From assembly GCF_000008765.1 (NCBI RefSeq), contig NC_003030.1, positions 2,390,001-2,454,000 of the forward strand: 64,000 bases of DNA, in the 5' to 3' direction. The notes under the pieces are model-generated. The model made no database searches, was not told where the DNA came from, and saw only the letters and a program-made list of their open reading frames with translations. This document shows positions 8,080 to 17,808 of the stretch, in pieces. This DNA comes from Clostridium acetobutylicum ATCC 824. Its GTDB lineage: Bacteria; Bacillota; Clostridia; Clostridiales; Clostridiaceae. Within the stretch, counting starts at the first letter, position 1. Each line of letters starts with the position of its first letter. The position numbers and the translations under genes were made by a program.

Positions 8080-8820
8080 TTATCCTTCAAAGGCCTCGTC
8101 AAACTCAGCATTGTGATATACATCTTGAACGTCATCACTGTCTTCGAGTTTATCTATTAATTTTTGAACTCTTTCAGAATCCTCAAGACTTAATTTAACA
8201 GTATTATCTGGAACCATTGTTAATTCAGCAGATACAAACTCAAAATTTTCTTTTTCAAGAGCTTCACGTACATTTGAAAACTCTTCTTGTGCTGTTGTGA
8301 TTATGAAAACTTCTTCCTCTGAAGCGAAATCCTCAGCTCCAAAATCTAAAACTTTCATCATGAGTTCATCCTCATCTATTGAATCATTTTTTTCAATTAC
8401 AATTTGTCCTTTTCTCTGAAACATCCAAGCTACGCATCCACTTGCACCCAAGTTTCCACCATTTCTATCAAAACAGTATCTTACATCACTTGCACTTCTA
8501 TTTTTATTATCAGTTAATACATTAACCAACATTGCTACACCTGCAGGACCATATCCTTCATAAATTATTTCTTCATAATTTACACCTTCAAGTTCACCTG
8601 CACCTTTTTTTATAGCTCTATTTATAGTATCCATAGGCATATTAGCTGCTTTAGCTTTTGCAACACAGTCTCTTAACTTTGAATTAGCATCAAGATTAGC
8701 TCCCCCTGTCTTAACAGCAACAGCTATTTCTTTACCTATTTTAGTAAATACTTTTCCTCTTTTGGCATCCGCCTTGCCTTTTTTAGCTTGAATATTATGC
8801 CACTTTGAATGTCCTGACAT
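8080..8820 (-). CDS. yebC: YebC/PmpR family protein
   Basis: 246 residues, the family's usual length. N-terminal [20 protein letters not shown] and the later [17 protein letters not shown] and [17 protein letters not shown] segments are family signatures. The protein is cytosolic, three-domain, and described as a DNA-binding regulator in some bacteria and as a ribosome-associated translation factor for difficult peptide sequences in others. Start ATG 8820 follows TTAGGAGGAATT. Last gene of a minus-strand run hflX, nucleotidyltransferase, MocR, yigZ, yebC, though the 136-base gap before it could hold its own promoter. Confidence 0.95.
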   Translation of the reverse strand: MSGHSKWHNIQAKKGKADAKRGKVFTKIGKEIAVAVKTGGANLDANSKLRDCVAKAKAANMPMDTINRAIKKGAGELEGVNYEEIIYEGYGPAGVAMLVNVLTDNKNRSASDVRYCFDRNGGNLGASGCVAWMFQRKGQIVIEKNDSIDEDELMMKVLDFGAEDFASEEEVFIITTAQEEFSNVREALEKENFEFVSAELTMVPDNTVKLSLEDSERVQKLIDKLEDSDDVQDVYHNAEFDEAFEG

Positions 8821-8956
8821 ATCTTAATTCCTCCTAACTATATGTAAAAAAACCTATAGGGTTATAATTATAATACAATTCCCTATGCTATAAAAGTTAC
8901 TTAATTTTATAAACACATACGTTTGTATTATATCACAAAGACCATTTTGAATTCAA

Positions 8957-9601
8957 TTATTCTTGAAATAATCTATTATCACCCTTAAAGTAGTATGCTT
9001 CTTTACCAACATTAAACTTTAAATTTCCATGACATATTTCAGTTACATCTTTTCTTACTTCCTCCAGCTTATCACTTTCACAGTTAAATAAAATATTAAC
9101 CTCATCTGTATAATCTATGTTTTCAATATGCCAATTCTTATTCGAAAAATGATATTGAAGCTTACCTAAAAGATCATAGTTTATTCCTATAGATAATGGT
9201 ACTCCCTTTACCTTTAGAACTATACCTGCTTCCTTTACAGCATCTGAGGCACTTCTAGAATAAGCCCTAACGAGCCCACCTGTCCCTAAAAGTATTCCTC
9301 CAAAATATCTTGTTACAACAATAGCTGTATCTGTTATTCCATTTTTCTTAATAACCTCAAGCACAGGAACTCCTGCTGTACCTTGTGGCTCACCATTATC
9401 ACTACACTTTTGAATCATCCTGTTTTCTCCCACAATATATGCTGGTACATTATGAGTAGCATCCTTGTGTTCATTTTTTATTTTCTCCACAAACTCCTTT
9501 GCTTCCTCTTCCGACTCTACTCTCTTTATATGTCCTATAAAAAGAGATTTCTTTTCTTCAAATTCAACTTTAATTTCTCTTCCAACCGTTAAATAGTCCA
9601 T
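8957..9601 (-). CDS. YigZ/YvyE (IMPACT, UPF0029) family protein
   Basis: 214 residues. The N-terminal UPF0029 domain is clear: KNEHKDATHNVPAYIVG, CSDNGEPQGTAGVPVLEVI and VVTRYFGGILLGTGGLVRAY, the hallmark of the YigZ/IMPACT family. The C-terminal part (about 135-210) fits the DUF1949 ferredoxin-like domain. In eukaryotes IMPACT modulates GCN2; the bacterial role is not settled. The sequence just upstream of ATG 9601 has no strong Shine-Dalgarno. Confidence 0.9.
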   Translation of the reverse strand: MDYLTVGREIKVEFEEKKSLFIGHIKRVESEEEAKEFVEKIKNEHKDATHNVPAYIVGENRMIQKCSDNGEPQGTAGVPVLEVIKKNGITDTAIVVTRYFGGILLGTGGLVRAYSRSASDAVKEAGIVLKVKGVPLSIGINYDLLGKLQYHFSNKNWHIENIDYTDEVNILFNCESDKLEEVRKDVTEICHGNLKFNVGKEAYYFKGDNRLFQE

Positions 9602-9635
9602 AAATTTTCACTTCCATTCAACAATGTTACTTTTT

Positions 9636-11039
9636 TTATTTTAATATGCTGTTTATAACATCAATTCCTCTTTGAATTTTGTCCTCATTAGTCTTTGAAA
9701 AACCAACTTTAAAATAATTAAGACCGTTAGCTGCATCTTTATAAAAAAATACTCCTGGTGTAATTAATACTTTATTTCTTTTACATTCATAAAATAAATC
9801 AATGCAACTCTTTTTTATTAAATCATTTATTTTCAAATAAAAACTAAACCCTCCTCCAGGACTTATAAACTGCACTTTATCTTTAAGAACACTTGAAAAA
9901 TTATTTATCATGAAATTATATCTTTTTTCATATATAATATTTATTTCATTTATATACTTTTTCCAATAACCATTTTTAATATATAAATCTAAAGCTCTCT
10001 GCATCAAACTAGATGTAGATATGTCAGTATTTATTTTTGAGTTCTCTATTTGCTCCTTAATTTTACTTGGCATAACCAAATAACCTATTCTAATTCCCGG
10101 GAGAAATATTTTGGAAAAACTCTTTATGTATATAACTCTGTCTCCTTCGTCTATAGCCTTAAAACTTGTATAATCAATACGCTCATCATATCTTATTTCA
10201 GAAAGATAATCATCTTCTATGATATAGAAATCATACTTATTAGCAAGCTCTATTATTTTTTTCTTTTTTTCATAGCTATATGATAAACCTGTTGGATTTT
10301 GAAAATATGACATGGTATAAAAGCATTTTATATTATTTTTCTTTAAAATTTTTTCAAACTCATCTATATTAATGCCACCACATTCCATATCTACTTCAAA
10401 TATGTTTGCTCTTCTCCATTTAAATATAGAAAGCGCTCCACTGTAGGTTGGCTTTTCTACTATTATATTGTCATTTACATTTACAATAGCTTTTGATATT
10501 ATATCTATACCCTGCTGCGCTCCAGAAACTATTAGTATTCTCTCAGAATCTATCTCTCCATTCCAAAAATACTTACTTATATTACTCCTAAGCCCTTCAT
10601 ATCCTAAAGTTTCCTCATACGATAAAGCATCCACTCCATCCCTATCAAGAACTTCATTTATTACCTTTTTAAAATTATCTACTGGAAAAAACTCTGCGCA
10701 AGGGTTCTCTTCTGCAAAATCAACATAGTCATCATAGTCTTCCTTGCTAATTCTTTTAAATGTATTTGAATAGTCTCTTAAAAGTCTTTTATTTATATCT
10801 CTTTTTTTTGCATAGGTTCCACTTCCCATTTTTAAAAAAGCGTATCCTTCACTCTGAAGCTTTTTGTATACATTAACTATGGTATCATTGTTAACACCTA
10901 AAAACTCCGATAGCTTTCTTATAGATGGCAGCTTTTCTCCATCACAAACTTCACCATTATCGATAAGTTTTTTTATATTTTTAGCTATTTGAATATACTT
11001 AGGAATTTCTTCTTCAAAACAAATCTTGTACTTTTCCAT
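9636..11039 (-). CDS. MocR-type regulator: GntR winged helix fused to class I aminotransferase domain
   Basis: 467 residues from ATG 11039, chosen because AAAGGTGA lies 5-7 bases upstream; the GTG three codons earlier is part of that ribosome site. Residues about 10-75 form a GntR winged helix (GEKLPSIRKLSEFLGV, TIVNVYKKLQSEGYAF), and about 100-465 a fold-type I aminotransferase: VSGAQQGIDII, YFQNPTGLSYS and the PLP lysine K310 in SFSKIFLPGIRIGY. Such proteins bind PLP and regulate vitamin B6, GABA, taurine or amino-acid genes. No pdxST or transporter target is adjacent, so the regulon cannot be read from context. It starts 12 bases after the nucleotidyltransferase stop, so the two are co-transcribed. 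Confidence 0.9.
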   Translation of the reverse strand: MEKYKICFEEEIPKYIQIAKNIKKLIDNGEVCDGEKLPSIRKLSEFLGVNNDTIVNVYKKLQSEGYAFLKMGSGTYAKKRDINKRLLRDYSNTFKRISKEDYDDYVDFAEENPCAEFFPVDNFKKVINEVLDRDGVDALSYEETLGYEGLRSNISKYFWNGEIDSERILIVSGAQQGIDIISKAIVNVNDNIIVEKPTYSGALSIFKWRRANIFEVDMECGGINIDEFEKILKKNNIKCFYTMSYFQNPTGLSYSYEKKKKIIELANKYDFYIIEDDYLSEIRYDERIDYTSFKAIDEGDRVIYIKSFSKIFLPGIRIGYLVMPSKIKEQIENSKINTDISTSSLMQRALDLYIKNGYWKKYINEINIIYEKRYNFMINNFSSVLKDKVQFISPGGGFSFYLKINDLIKKSCIDLFYECKRNKVLITPGVFFYKDAANGLNYFKVGFSKTNEDKIQRGIDVINSILK

Positions 11040-11051
11040 TAAAATCACCTT

Positions 11052-11948
11052 TTATAAGTAATATACGTTTTCCATACAAAGAGCCTTTCCATCCTTTATG
11101 CTGTACTTACGAGTTCCCTTTTTTATTATATTAAATTCCCAAAGCTTACTTAATATTTCCTCAAAATTTATAGAAAAATCATTAAATACAGGATCAGTAT
11201 TAATATCTTCTGCACTTAAGCTTTTATCCTTATCTCTCATATAATCAATTAAAATAGCGGTAATTGACTTTATATTTTTATTTATGAATTCCTCTATTTT
11301 ATCAACAACTTCTTTTATAGCCTCTTCAACATTGTCCTTTGAAAAAAACAGGTTGTCTATATAATTTTTAAAGTCGCCGTTTATATTAGTCAGCATGTTA
11401 ACATCGTCTTTATTTACCATATATCCCGAGTGATTAATATACAACTTGGAAAATTCCTCAACACATTTTACAGAAAAATAGTATGCTGTATATATCCTTT
11501 TATTATTTAAATACTTTTTGCATAATCCAAGACTCTTTAACAAATCAGAAATATATACCATATTCCATTTTTCTCTATCAATATCAGGATAATATCTTCC
11601 GCTGTCGTATTTTTCCGTTATATCCTTATCTTTTGAAAATACAAGTTTAGAAGAGGCAAATATCCTGTGAAAAAAGCCTCCCTTTATGTCATTTTCATTT
11701 AAAAGTACAAATTTATTTTTTCCCATAAGCTTTATATGAATAGGTACATCATTTTGTTCCATATAAATATTTTTTATATTAGCCATTTCTTCATCTATTA
11801 TAACAAATAAATCTATATCAGATTCTTCCCATAAGTCTCCAGATACTATGCTTCCAAATACCATAGTCGCAAGAACTTTCTCATTTGACTTTAGCAATTT
11901 AACTATAGTGTTATATGCTTTTTGATATTTTAATATATCGTTTTCCAT
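11052..11948 (-). CDS. Nucleotidyltransferase-domain protein with helical C-terminal part
   Basis: 298 residues. The N-terminal pol-beta-type nucleotidyltransferase motif is intact: G32-S33 followed by D44 and D46 (FGSIVSGDLWEESDIDLFV). The middle (about 135-230) is helical with a Tyr/Lys-rich segment (YTAYYFSVKCVEEFSKLYI) that resembles a HEPN-like or kanamycin-nucleotidyltransferase C-terminal bundle; the end (about 245-298) could be a small winged helix. Possible roles are transfer of a nucleotide to a small molecule or to a protein partner; no substrate can be named. GGAGGG precedes ATG 11948. It lies 23 bases after hflX and directly before the MocR gene. Confidence 0.75.
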   Translation of the reverse strand: MENDILKYQKAYNTIVKLLKSNEKVLATMVFGSIVSGDLWEESDIDLFVIIDEEMANIKNIYMEQNDVPIHIKLMGKNKFVLLNENDIKGGFFHRIFASSKLVFSKDKDITEKYDSGRYYPDIDREKWNMVYISDLLKSLGLCKKYLNNKRIYTAYYFSVKCVEEFSKLYINHSGYMVNKDDVNMLTNINGDFKNYIDNLFFSKDNVEEAIKEVVDKIEEFINKNIKSITAILIDYMRDKDKSLSAEDINTDPVFNDFSINFEEILSKLWEFNIIKKGTRKYSIKDGKALCMENVYYL

Positions 11949-11971
11949 GATTAACCCTCCTGCAACAGTAC

Positions 11972-13753
11972 TTACATCATATATTCCTTACATCTATTAT
12001 AAACCTCATTATCAACTATTGCTACAATATGAGTTCCTTCGTTTTCAAACTCTTCTTTTTTTACAACAGATGTTTCATGAATATACGCAGCTACCTTTTG
12101 ATCAGAATATGGAACTAAATACTCAACTTCTCTAATACTACTTGGAATTTTTTCAGCAATTTTATTCATTAATAAATCAAGATTAATCTTTTGTTTTGCT
12201 GATATTTTAACAAGCTCCTTTTCCTTAATACTCTCTTCTATTTTGAGAAGCTCTTCCTCTGATATCTTATCAATTTTATTTAAAACTAATATCTGAGTTT
12301 TATCATTTGCACCCAATTCCTCTAGAACTCCATTTACAGCTTCTATTTGTTGTAAAAAAGTATCTGAAGATGCATCAACCACGTGAACTAATAAATCAGA
12401 ATATATTACCTCTTCTAACGTTGACTTGAATGCTTCCACAAGATCATGAGGAAGTTTTCTTACAAAACCAACAGTATCTGTAAGTACTGCTTTTCTTCCA
12501 TCCTCAAGCTTTATTGCTCTAGTTGTTACATCTAAGGTCGCAAAAAGCATATCTTTTTCAAGGACATTTTCTTTCCCTAAATTATCTAGTGGAGCTGCTA
12601 TTTCACATATTGCATTTCTAAGTGTAGATTTACCTGCATTAGTGTATCCTACAAGAGAAATACATGGCAAATTTTCCGAAACTCTTCTTTCTCTTTGCAC
12701 CTGTCTTGTTTTCTTTATCTTTTTTAATTCCTTTTGAATTTCATAAACTCTTTCATTTATATGTCTTCTATCAACTTCAAGCTTCTTTTCCCCTGGTCCT
12801 TTAGTTCCTATACCTGCTCCAGTTCTTGAAAGTACCTTACCAAGTCCCATAAGCCTAGGCAATCTATACTTAAGCTGTGCCAATTCAACTTGAAGTTTAG
12901 CTTCCTTTGATCCTGCTCTTCTTGCAAATATTTCAAGTATCAAAGTAGTTCTATCAATAACCTTTAACCCTATAGCTTCTTCAAGATTTCTAACTTGAGC
13001 TCCCGAAAGTTCATCATCAAAAACTATAATATTGGCGCGACACTGCTGAGCCAATAACCTTATTTCATCTACTTTTCCTTTTCCTATAAAATATGCATTA
13101 TCAATCTTTTCTTTTTTTTGTATAACCTTTTCTGCAGTTAAAACCCCGCATGCGTCTGCAAGTTCCTTTAATTCATCTAAGCTTTCCAATGTATCCACAC
13201 CAACTATTATGGCTCTTTCTGAATCATCATAATCAAGCTCTAATTTATCCATGTGCTCTTCTGCATAGTTGATTTCATCCATAAACTTATAATTTAAAGC
13301 TTCCTCAAAGCTTGCGGTTTTAACAATTTTAGGAATTATACTGTTATCCTCCACATCGCAAAAACCTATAGTCACACCTGTTACTTTTCCATCAACTGTT
13401 CCTACTGCCACTATAGAATCCAGTCTAGAATTTAAAAGGGATGATATATCTATATCCGAAAGCTCCGGATTGCCACTAGGGTGTGTATGTATTATTCTAA
13501 TTCCCGATAATCTTTTTTCCTTAAAATCAAAAACAGGTGTCTCAACACTTCTTGCATCTCCTATAGAAACACTTACAACTTTACCTTTTCTATTAATACC
13601 AACACTTATTTCTCTCTCGATTATATTTGTTACACTACATATTAATTTTATAAGTTCAGCAGTGAAAATATTTTCTTTTGAATACATATCATATAATTTT
13701 TCAAGTTCATTAAGTAGAGAATTTTTTACTCCCTGCACATTTCCTGATATCAT
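11972..13753 (-). CDS. hflX: HflX GTPase with N-terminal JAMM/RadC-like domain
   Basis: 593 residues, longer than usual HflX (about 420). The HflX part spans about 180-593: the N-terminal HflX domain (IVGVDTL, GKGKVDEIRLL, DDELSGAQVRNLEEA), a helical linker, and the G domain with P-loop GYTNAGKST (369-377), DTVGF and NKID. HflX splits stalled or hibernating ribosomes. Residues 1-160 carry HTHPSGNPELSDID: H89, H91, S99 and D102 fit the JAMM pattern HxHx7SxxD exactly, and E46/E48 could be the upstream acidic residue. So the gene encodes a probable metal-binding MPN domain fused to a ribosome GTPase. AAGGAGG precedes ATG 13753. First gene of the downstream minus-strand run. Confidence 0.93.
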   Translation of the reverse strand: MISGNVQGVKNSLLNELEKLYDMYSKENIFTAELIKLICSVTNIIEREISVGINRKGKVVSVSIGDARSVETPVFDFKEKRLSGIRIIHTHPSGNPELSDIDISSLLNSRLDSIVAVGTVDGKVTGVTIGFCDVEDNSIIPKIVKTASFEEALNYKFMDEINYAEEHMDKLELDYDDSERAIIVGVDTLESLDELKELADACGVLTAEKVIQKKEKIDNAYFIGKGKVDEIRLLAQQCRANIIVFDDELSGAQVRNLEEAIGLKVIDRTTLILEIFARRAGSKEAKLQVELAQLKYRLPRLMGLGKVLSRTGAGIGTKGPGEKKLEVDRRHINERVYEIQKELKKIKKTRQVQRERRVSENLPCISLVGYTNAGKSTLRNAICEIAAPLDNLGKENVLEKDMLFATLDVTTRAIKLEDGRKAVLTDTVGFVRKLPHDLVEAFKSTLEEVIYSDLLVHVVDASSDTFLQQIEAVNGVLEELGANDKTQILVLNKIDKISEEELLKIEESIKEKELVKISAKQKINLDLLMNKIAEKIPSSIREVEYLVPYSDQKVAAYIHETSVVKKEEFENEGTHIVAIVDNEVYNRCKEYMM

Positions 13754-13850
13754 AATTTTATTTCCTCCTTAAGCACTACTTTAAAGCAAACTTATTTTAT
13801 ATTATACCATTTATGAGATGAAATTTATACAAATCTTATATTATCTATGT

Positions 13851-14510
13851 TTACGGAACTATAAAACCCGAATTTTTAAGACTAAGCCCCAATGCTGAAT
13901 TTGGTATCTTACCAACTATAATAGTTTCTGCTACAGGAATTTCATTTTTAATCTCTATATCATCATAAGCCATTGGAATCATAACCCTCACTTTAGTTTT
14001 AACTAAAATCATTATTATATGCCTAGTTTGGTTAATTCCAGCTCCTTCAAACTTTGATAAATATTTTGTTTCAACGTGTCCTATTTGCTGAGCTTTAATA
14101 GTTAACTCTGGTCCCATATACGATAATATATTATTCTTAAAGATATATCCTAATGGCATTTTAATGCCTACTTCTCCCAACTTGTTAATATCATACTGAG
14201 ATTCTAGCGCTACATCACAAGCTAGCTTATTTAATATTATGGTATTTGCCTTCATCATAACTATATTGCCATCATTATCTTTATCTATTTCTATTATTTT
14301 ATTATAGCTGTAATTTTGATTATATACTTTTGACATATTTACATTAACTATTTCGGTTATTTTCGACTTGATTTGCGAATCAGCTGTTTTAATTGCCACA
14401 GGTGTTATTAACTTATCAAATGCGTATATAACACTATTGAATAATACTAACATAAATGTTAATATTATTATAATAATTACTTTTGTCTTTTTACTAAAGA
14501 TATATCCCAC
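13851..14510 (-). CDS. yunB: Sporulation protein YunB
   Basis: 219 residues. One N-terminal membrane segment (about 11-30, VIIIIILTFMLVLFNSVIYA) and an extracytoplasmic domain matching YunB, for example LACDVALESQYDINKLGEV, MPLGYI and the C-terminal IVGKIPNSALGLS. In Bacillus subtilis YunB is a mother-cell (sigma-E) sporulation protein of unclear biochemistry. GAGGTGG lies before ATG 14510. An inverted repeat TTACGG...CCGTAA at 14523-14562 sits in its leader. It is separate from the other sporulation genes nearby. Confidence 0.85.
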   Translation of the reverse strand: MGYIFSKKTKVIIIIILTFMLVLFNSVIYAFDKLITPVAIKTADSQIKSKITEIVNVNMSKVYNQNYSYNKIIEIDKDNDGNIVMMKANTIILNKLACDVALESQYDINKLGEVGIKMPLGYIFKNNILSYMGPELTIKAQQIGHVETKYLSKFEGAGINQTRHIIMILVKTKVRVMIPMAYDDIEIKNEIPVAETIIVGKIPNSALGLSLKNSGFIVP

Positions 14511-14522
14511 CTCTTTCCATAT

Positions 14523-14562
14523 TTACGGTATATTTTTTTAAACAATTAAAAAAACTCCGTAA
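14523..14562. repeat. Inverted repeat in the yunB leader
   Basis: TTACGG (14523-14528) and CCGTAA (14557-14562) with inner A/T tracts that also pair. Could be an operator or a terminator for an upstream minus-strand transcript. Confidence 0.45.
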
Positions 14563-14693
14563 TAATCAATTTTTTATTTAAAATAGCAGATAATTCTATG
14601 GAAGATTATTTAACTTTAGTTTATAATATGGTTAACTACATAAAAATATTATTTTAAAACTAAAATAGCATTCATATTTTAGAATACAGCAAT

Positions 14694-14721
14694 TTGTTAT
14701 TATAATAATGTGTGGTATAAT
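14694..14721 (+). promoter_or_regulatory. Sigma-A-type promoter of the class A PBP gene
   Basis: TTGTTA (14694-14699), 16-base spacer, TATAAT (14716-14721), 37 bases before the ATG. Confidence 0.6.
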
Positions 14722-14757
14722 TATTCAACATAGTTTAATACTTTTAAGGAGGAAGTT

Positions 14758-17187
14758 ATGTCTGATAATACTAAGACTAACAGTAGAAATAAATCTGTTA
14801 AAAGAACAAAAAAAGTGAAGAAGAAAAAGAAGTTTGGCTTCTTTAAAAAATTGTTTACTATATTATTTTGCCTTTTTATTTTATTATCTGTTGCAGCTTC
14901 TGGAGTAATATTTGCAATAGTAAAAACATCTCCAAATTTAGATATAAATGGTACAATATTAAATTTAGATCAGCCTTCACAATTATATGATGATAACAAT
15001 AACCCAATGGATACAGTTGTAACAAACCAAAGACGTTATGTTGTCAGTATAAAGGATATGCCTAAAAATTTATCAAACGCTTTTGTAAGCATTGAGGATG
15101 AACGTTTTTACAAACACAGTGGAATAGATACTAAAAGAATACTTGGTGCATTTTACAACGACATAAAATCAAAAATTCACAAACAAAATAGTATCCAAGG
15201 TGCATCAACCATAACGCAACAGCTCATAAAAAATAGAATGTTTTTAAACGATTCATTAGAAAATAGAATTTCATTTAAAAGAAAAATACAGGAAGCTTAT
15301 TTATCCATAAAGCTTGAACAATCACTCAGCAAATCCCAGATACTGGAAGCGTATATGAATACAATTTTTCTTGGTGTTCAAGCTAACGGTGTAGAGGCAG
15401 CTTCACGACAATATTTTAATAAAAGTGCTAAGGATTTGAATTTAATTGAATGTGCCTTTATTGCAGGCCTTGCACAAAGTCCATCAGCATATTATCCTTT
15501 TTCGCAAAATGTAGCTAAAAATCCAAATATATATTTAGATAGAACAAAGCTAGTTTTGTATAAAATGAGACAAAATAACTATATAGATTTTTCAACTTAT
15601 CAAAATGCTATAAATGACCTTAACAATAATAAATTAGCTTTTTCTCAGCAAAAGATTTCTAACAAGTATACCTATGAGTGGTTTTCTATACCTGTTGTAA
15701 ACCAAGTAAAGCAAGATTTAAAATCTCAATATCATTATACTGATGAAGAAATAGATTCACTTCTTAGAGATGGTGGACTAAAAATATATACTACTATGAA
15801 CACATCAATGGAATCAAATGTACAAAACATATTAGACAACAACAGCACATTAAAAAGCTATAGCTATGCAGATAAAAACGGTATTATTCAACCTGAAGCT
15901 GCTGCAACTTTATTTGATTATCACACAGGAGAAATAAAGGCTATTGTAGGTGGAAGAGGCCAACAACCACCTTCATCGTATAATAGAGCGGATTCAAGTA
16001 ACTATTTACGTTCTGTAGGTTCTAGTATAAAACCTCTTACAGTTTATGCACCAGCAATAGATACTAAACTTGCGACAGAAGATACTATAGTTAATGATTC
16101 CCCACTTTCATCGGATGTTGCAGAAAAGTATGGGTCAAATGGGGTTCCATATAATCCTCATAACGATGATGGTGGTTATTCAGGTCCAGTAAATTTAAAG
16201 ACAGCATTAACCAAGTCAATAAATCTTGTAGCAATAAAGTTAGAGGATAAATTAGGACTTTCAACAGGAGCAGCTTATGCTCAAAAATTTGGTCTTACTC
16301 TTAACAATGATGATAAGAGTAGTATTGCTGCATTATCTCTTGGTGAAATTAGAGGTTCAAATACAACTACTATGGCTGCCGCTTACGGTGTATTTGGAAA
16401 TAACGGATTATATTCAGAACCTAGGCTATATAGAAAGGTAGTAGATAAAACTGGTAAGGTACTTCTGGAGAACAACTATTCAACTAGAAAGGTTATTTCA
16501 CCACAATCTGCTTACATAATGTATGATTTATTAAAAGGTCCTGTAAGTGCAGGAGGTACTGGTAGTTATGCTAGATTTGGTGACATGCCGGTCGCTGGTA
16601 AAACAGGTACTGCATCTGATTCTAAAAATTTGTGGTTTTGCGGTTTGACTCCATATTATTCTGCTGCAGTATGGGTCGGAAATGACCAGCCAACTAAACT
16701 CAGTTTAGGAAGTAATGATGTTGCTGAAATATGGGGCGAAATTATGAAAATGGCAAATGTAAATTTAACTGTTAAAGATATCGATGCTCCTGGTGGGGTA
16801 ACAAAAATTGGAGATTCATATTATATAGATGGTACTAGTCCATCTAATTTATCTGGGGATGATTCTTCATCTTCAACTGCTAGTAAACCTCAAACACCAA
16901 CTACTAACACTCAAAATAATACGAACAATAATGTTGCTAATCCAAATAGTAACAATACAACTAATAGTAATACCAGTAACTCAACAGAGACACCAGCACA
17001 AAATACTCAGCAACCTACTCCTACACCAACACCTTCTACCAATAATACGCCTGGTAATACAAACACTAATACCAATACTAACAATAACACGAATACAAAT
17101 ACTAATACTAATAACAATAACACAAATAACTCAAGTTCTGGAAATAACAATCCACCAAATAATAACACAACAAATACTAATAAATAA
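14758..17187 (+). CDS. Class A penicillin-binding protein (transglycosylase/transpeptidase)
   Basis: 809 residues. Very basic cytoplasmic start (1-27), one membrane segment (about 31-55), glycosyltransferase domain GT51 with catalytic E113 in EDERFYKHSGID and QGASTITQQLIKN, then a transpeptidase domain with SxxK (S422, K425 in GSSIKP), SxN (S487-I-N489) and KTGT (K615). It polymerises lipid II and cross-links peptidoglycan outside the membrane. From about residue 690 to the end the tail is Asn/Thr/Pro/Ser low complexity, rich in NTNTN runs, probably a flexible wall-spanning extension. AAGGAGGAAGTT precedes ATG 14758. Monocistronic, closed by a strong terminator. Confidence 0.96.
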   Translation: MSDNTKTNSRNKSVKRTKKVKKKKKFGFFKKLFTILFCLFILLSVAASGVIFAIVKTSPNLDINGTILNLDQPSQLYDDNNNPMDTVVTNQRRYVVSIKDMPKNLSNAFVSIEDERFYKHSGIDTKRILGAFYNDIKSKIHKQNSIQGASTITQQLIKNRMFLNDSLENRISFKRKIQEAYLSIKLEQSLSKSQILEAYMNTIFLGVQANGVEAASRQYFNKSAKDLNLIECAFIAGLAQSPSAYYPFSQNVAKNPNIYLDRTKLVLYKMRQNNYIDFSTYQNAINDLNNNKLAFSQQKISNKYTYEWFSIPVVNQVKQDLKSQYHYTDEEIDSLLRDGGLKIYTTMNTSMESNVQNILDNNSTLKSYSYADKNGIIQPEAAATLFDYHTGEIKAIVGGRGQQPPSSYNRADSSNYLRSVGSSIKPLTVYAPAIDTKLATEDTIVNDSPLSSDVAEKYGSNGVPYNPHNDDGGYSGPVNLKTALTKSINLVAIKLEDKLGLSTGAAYAQKFGLTLNNDDKSSIAALSLGEIRGSNTTTMAAAYGVFGNNGLYSEPRLYRKVVDKTGKVLLENNYSTRKVISPQSAYIMYDLLKGPVSAGGTGSYARFGDMPVAGKTGTASDSKNLWFCGLTPYYSAAVWVGNDQPTKLSLGSNDVAEIWGEIMKMANVNLTVKDIDAPGGVTKIGDSYYIDGTSPSNLSGDDSSSSTASKPQTPTTNTQNNTNNNVANPNSNNTTNSNTSNSTETPAQNTQQPTPTPTPSTNNTPGNTNTNTNTNNNTNTNTNTNNNNTNNSSSGNNNPPNNNTTNTNK

Positions 17188-17234
17188 AAAAACAGTATGT
17201 GCAACCAAAGATAAGGTTGCACATACTGTTTTTT
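17187..17234. terminator. Bidirectional terminator between PBP and spoVAEA
   Basis: Perfect 20-bp stem (17187-17206 with 17215-17234), 8-base loop, T-tracts on both strands, between two convergent stops. Confidence 0.92.
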
Positions 17235-17237
17235 ATT

Positions 17238-17807
17238 TTAATTTTTATATACACTTCTCTCATTATAAACATTGATAAGTAATTTTATTGCATTAGTTAG
17301 TATAGGACACCCTTTATTAAAATCATCACATCCATCCATTTTTCCAGGATCACCTATTCCAATAATTACAGGTATTTGATTTGGGTTTATTGTGTTTACA
17401 GTGTCACCTATTATTACTTTATTATGTCTTGCATTTCCATATTTATCAACAGCACATTCTATCTTATTTCCACATTTATCTATAGAATAATCAACCTTTA
17501 TGCCACTTCCTAATGTGTTAGAGGCTACGGCTATCATGCCAATTACTTTTATTTCTTGAGACTTAACAATATATTGTACTATTTCCTCTCCCTTTCCTCT
17601 GCCTATATCCCCTTTATCATCTACCATTACAATTACAGGATCTTTTTTTGCACATTTAATAAGTCTCAGCACCTCATCTCCTGTAATTTTACTTGGATTT
17701 CCACTAGAAATGGAAATGCATCTCCCATTTATATTACCTGCAGCCTTCTCCGCCGCTTTTTTAGCAATTTTATCTCCGTCAGTTATAATTATAACTCTAT
17801 ATTTCAT
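17238..17807 (-). CDS. spoVAEA: Stage V sporulation protein SpoVAEA
   Basis: 189 residues, soluble. Begins KYRVIIITDGDKIAKKAAE and contains SGNPSKITGDEVL, VMVDDKGDIGRGKGEE and IGIGDPGKMDGCDD, which match the SpoVAEa family. In Bacillus the spoVA products form the channel that moves dipicolinic acid into the forespore and releases it on germination; the role of this soluble member is less clear. It follows spoVAEB by one base and is the last gene of the spoVA unit, ending at the shared terminator. Confidence 0.9.
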   Translation of the reverse strand: MKYRVIIITDGDKIAKKAAEKAAGNINGRCISISSGNPSKITGDEVLRLIKCAKKDPVIVMVDDKGDIGRGKGEEIVQYIVKSQEIKVIGMIAVASNTLGSGIKVDYSIDKCGNKIECAVDKYGNARHNKVIIGDTVNTINPNQIPVIIGIGDPGKMDGCDDFNKGCPILTNAIKLLINVYNERSVYKN

Positions 17808-17808
17808 A

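Noticed and set aside
16890-17185. Short AAC/ACT-type repeats that could look like a CRISPR or satellite array
   Set aside because: They are codon repeats for NTN-rich protein tail; there are no regular repeat-spacer units.
16829-17275. Long overlapping frames on both strands in the 3' part of the PBP gene
   Set aside because: They come from the Asn/Thr/Pro-rich low-complexity tail of the PBP, have repetitive Leu/Ile or Val/Leu composition, and lack ribosome sites.
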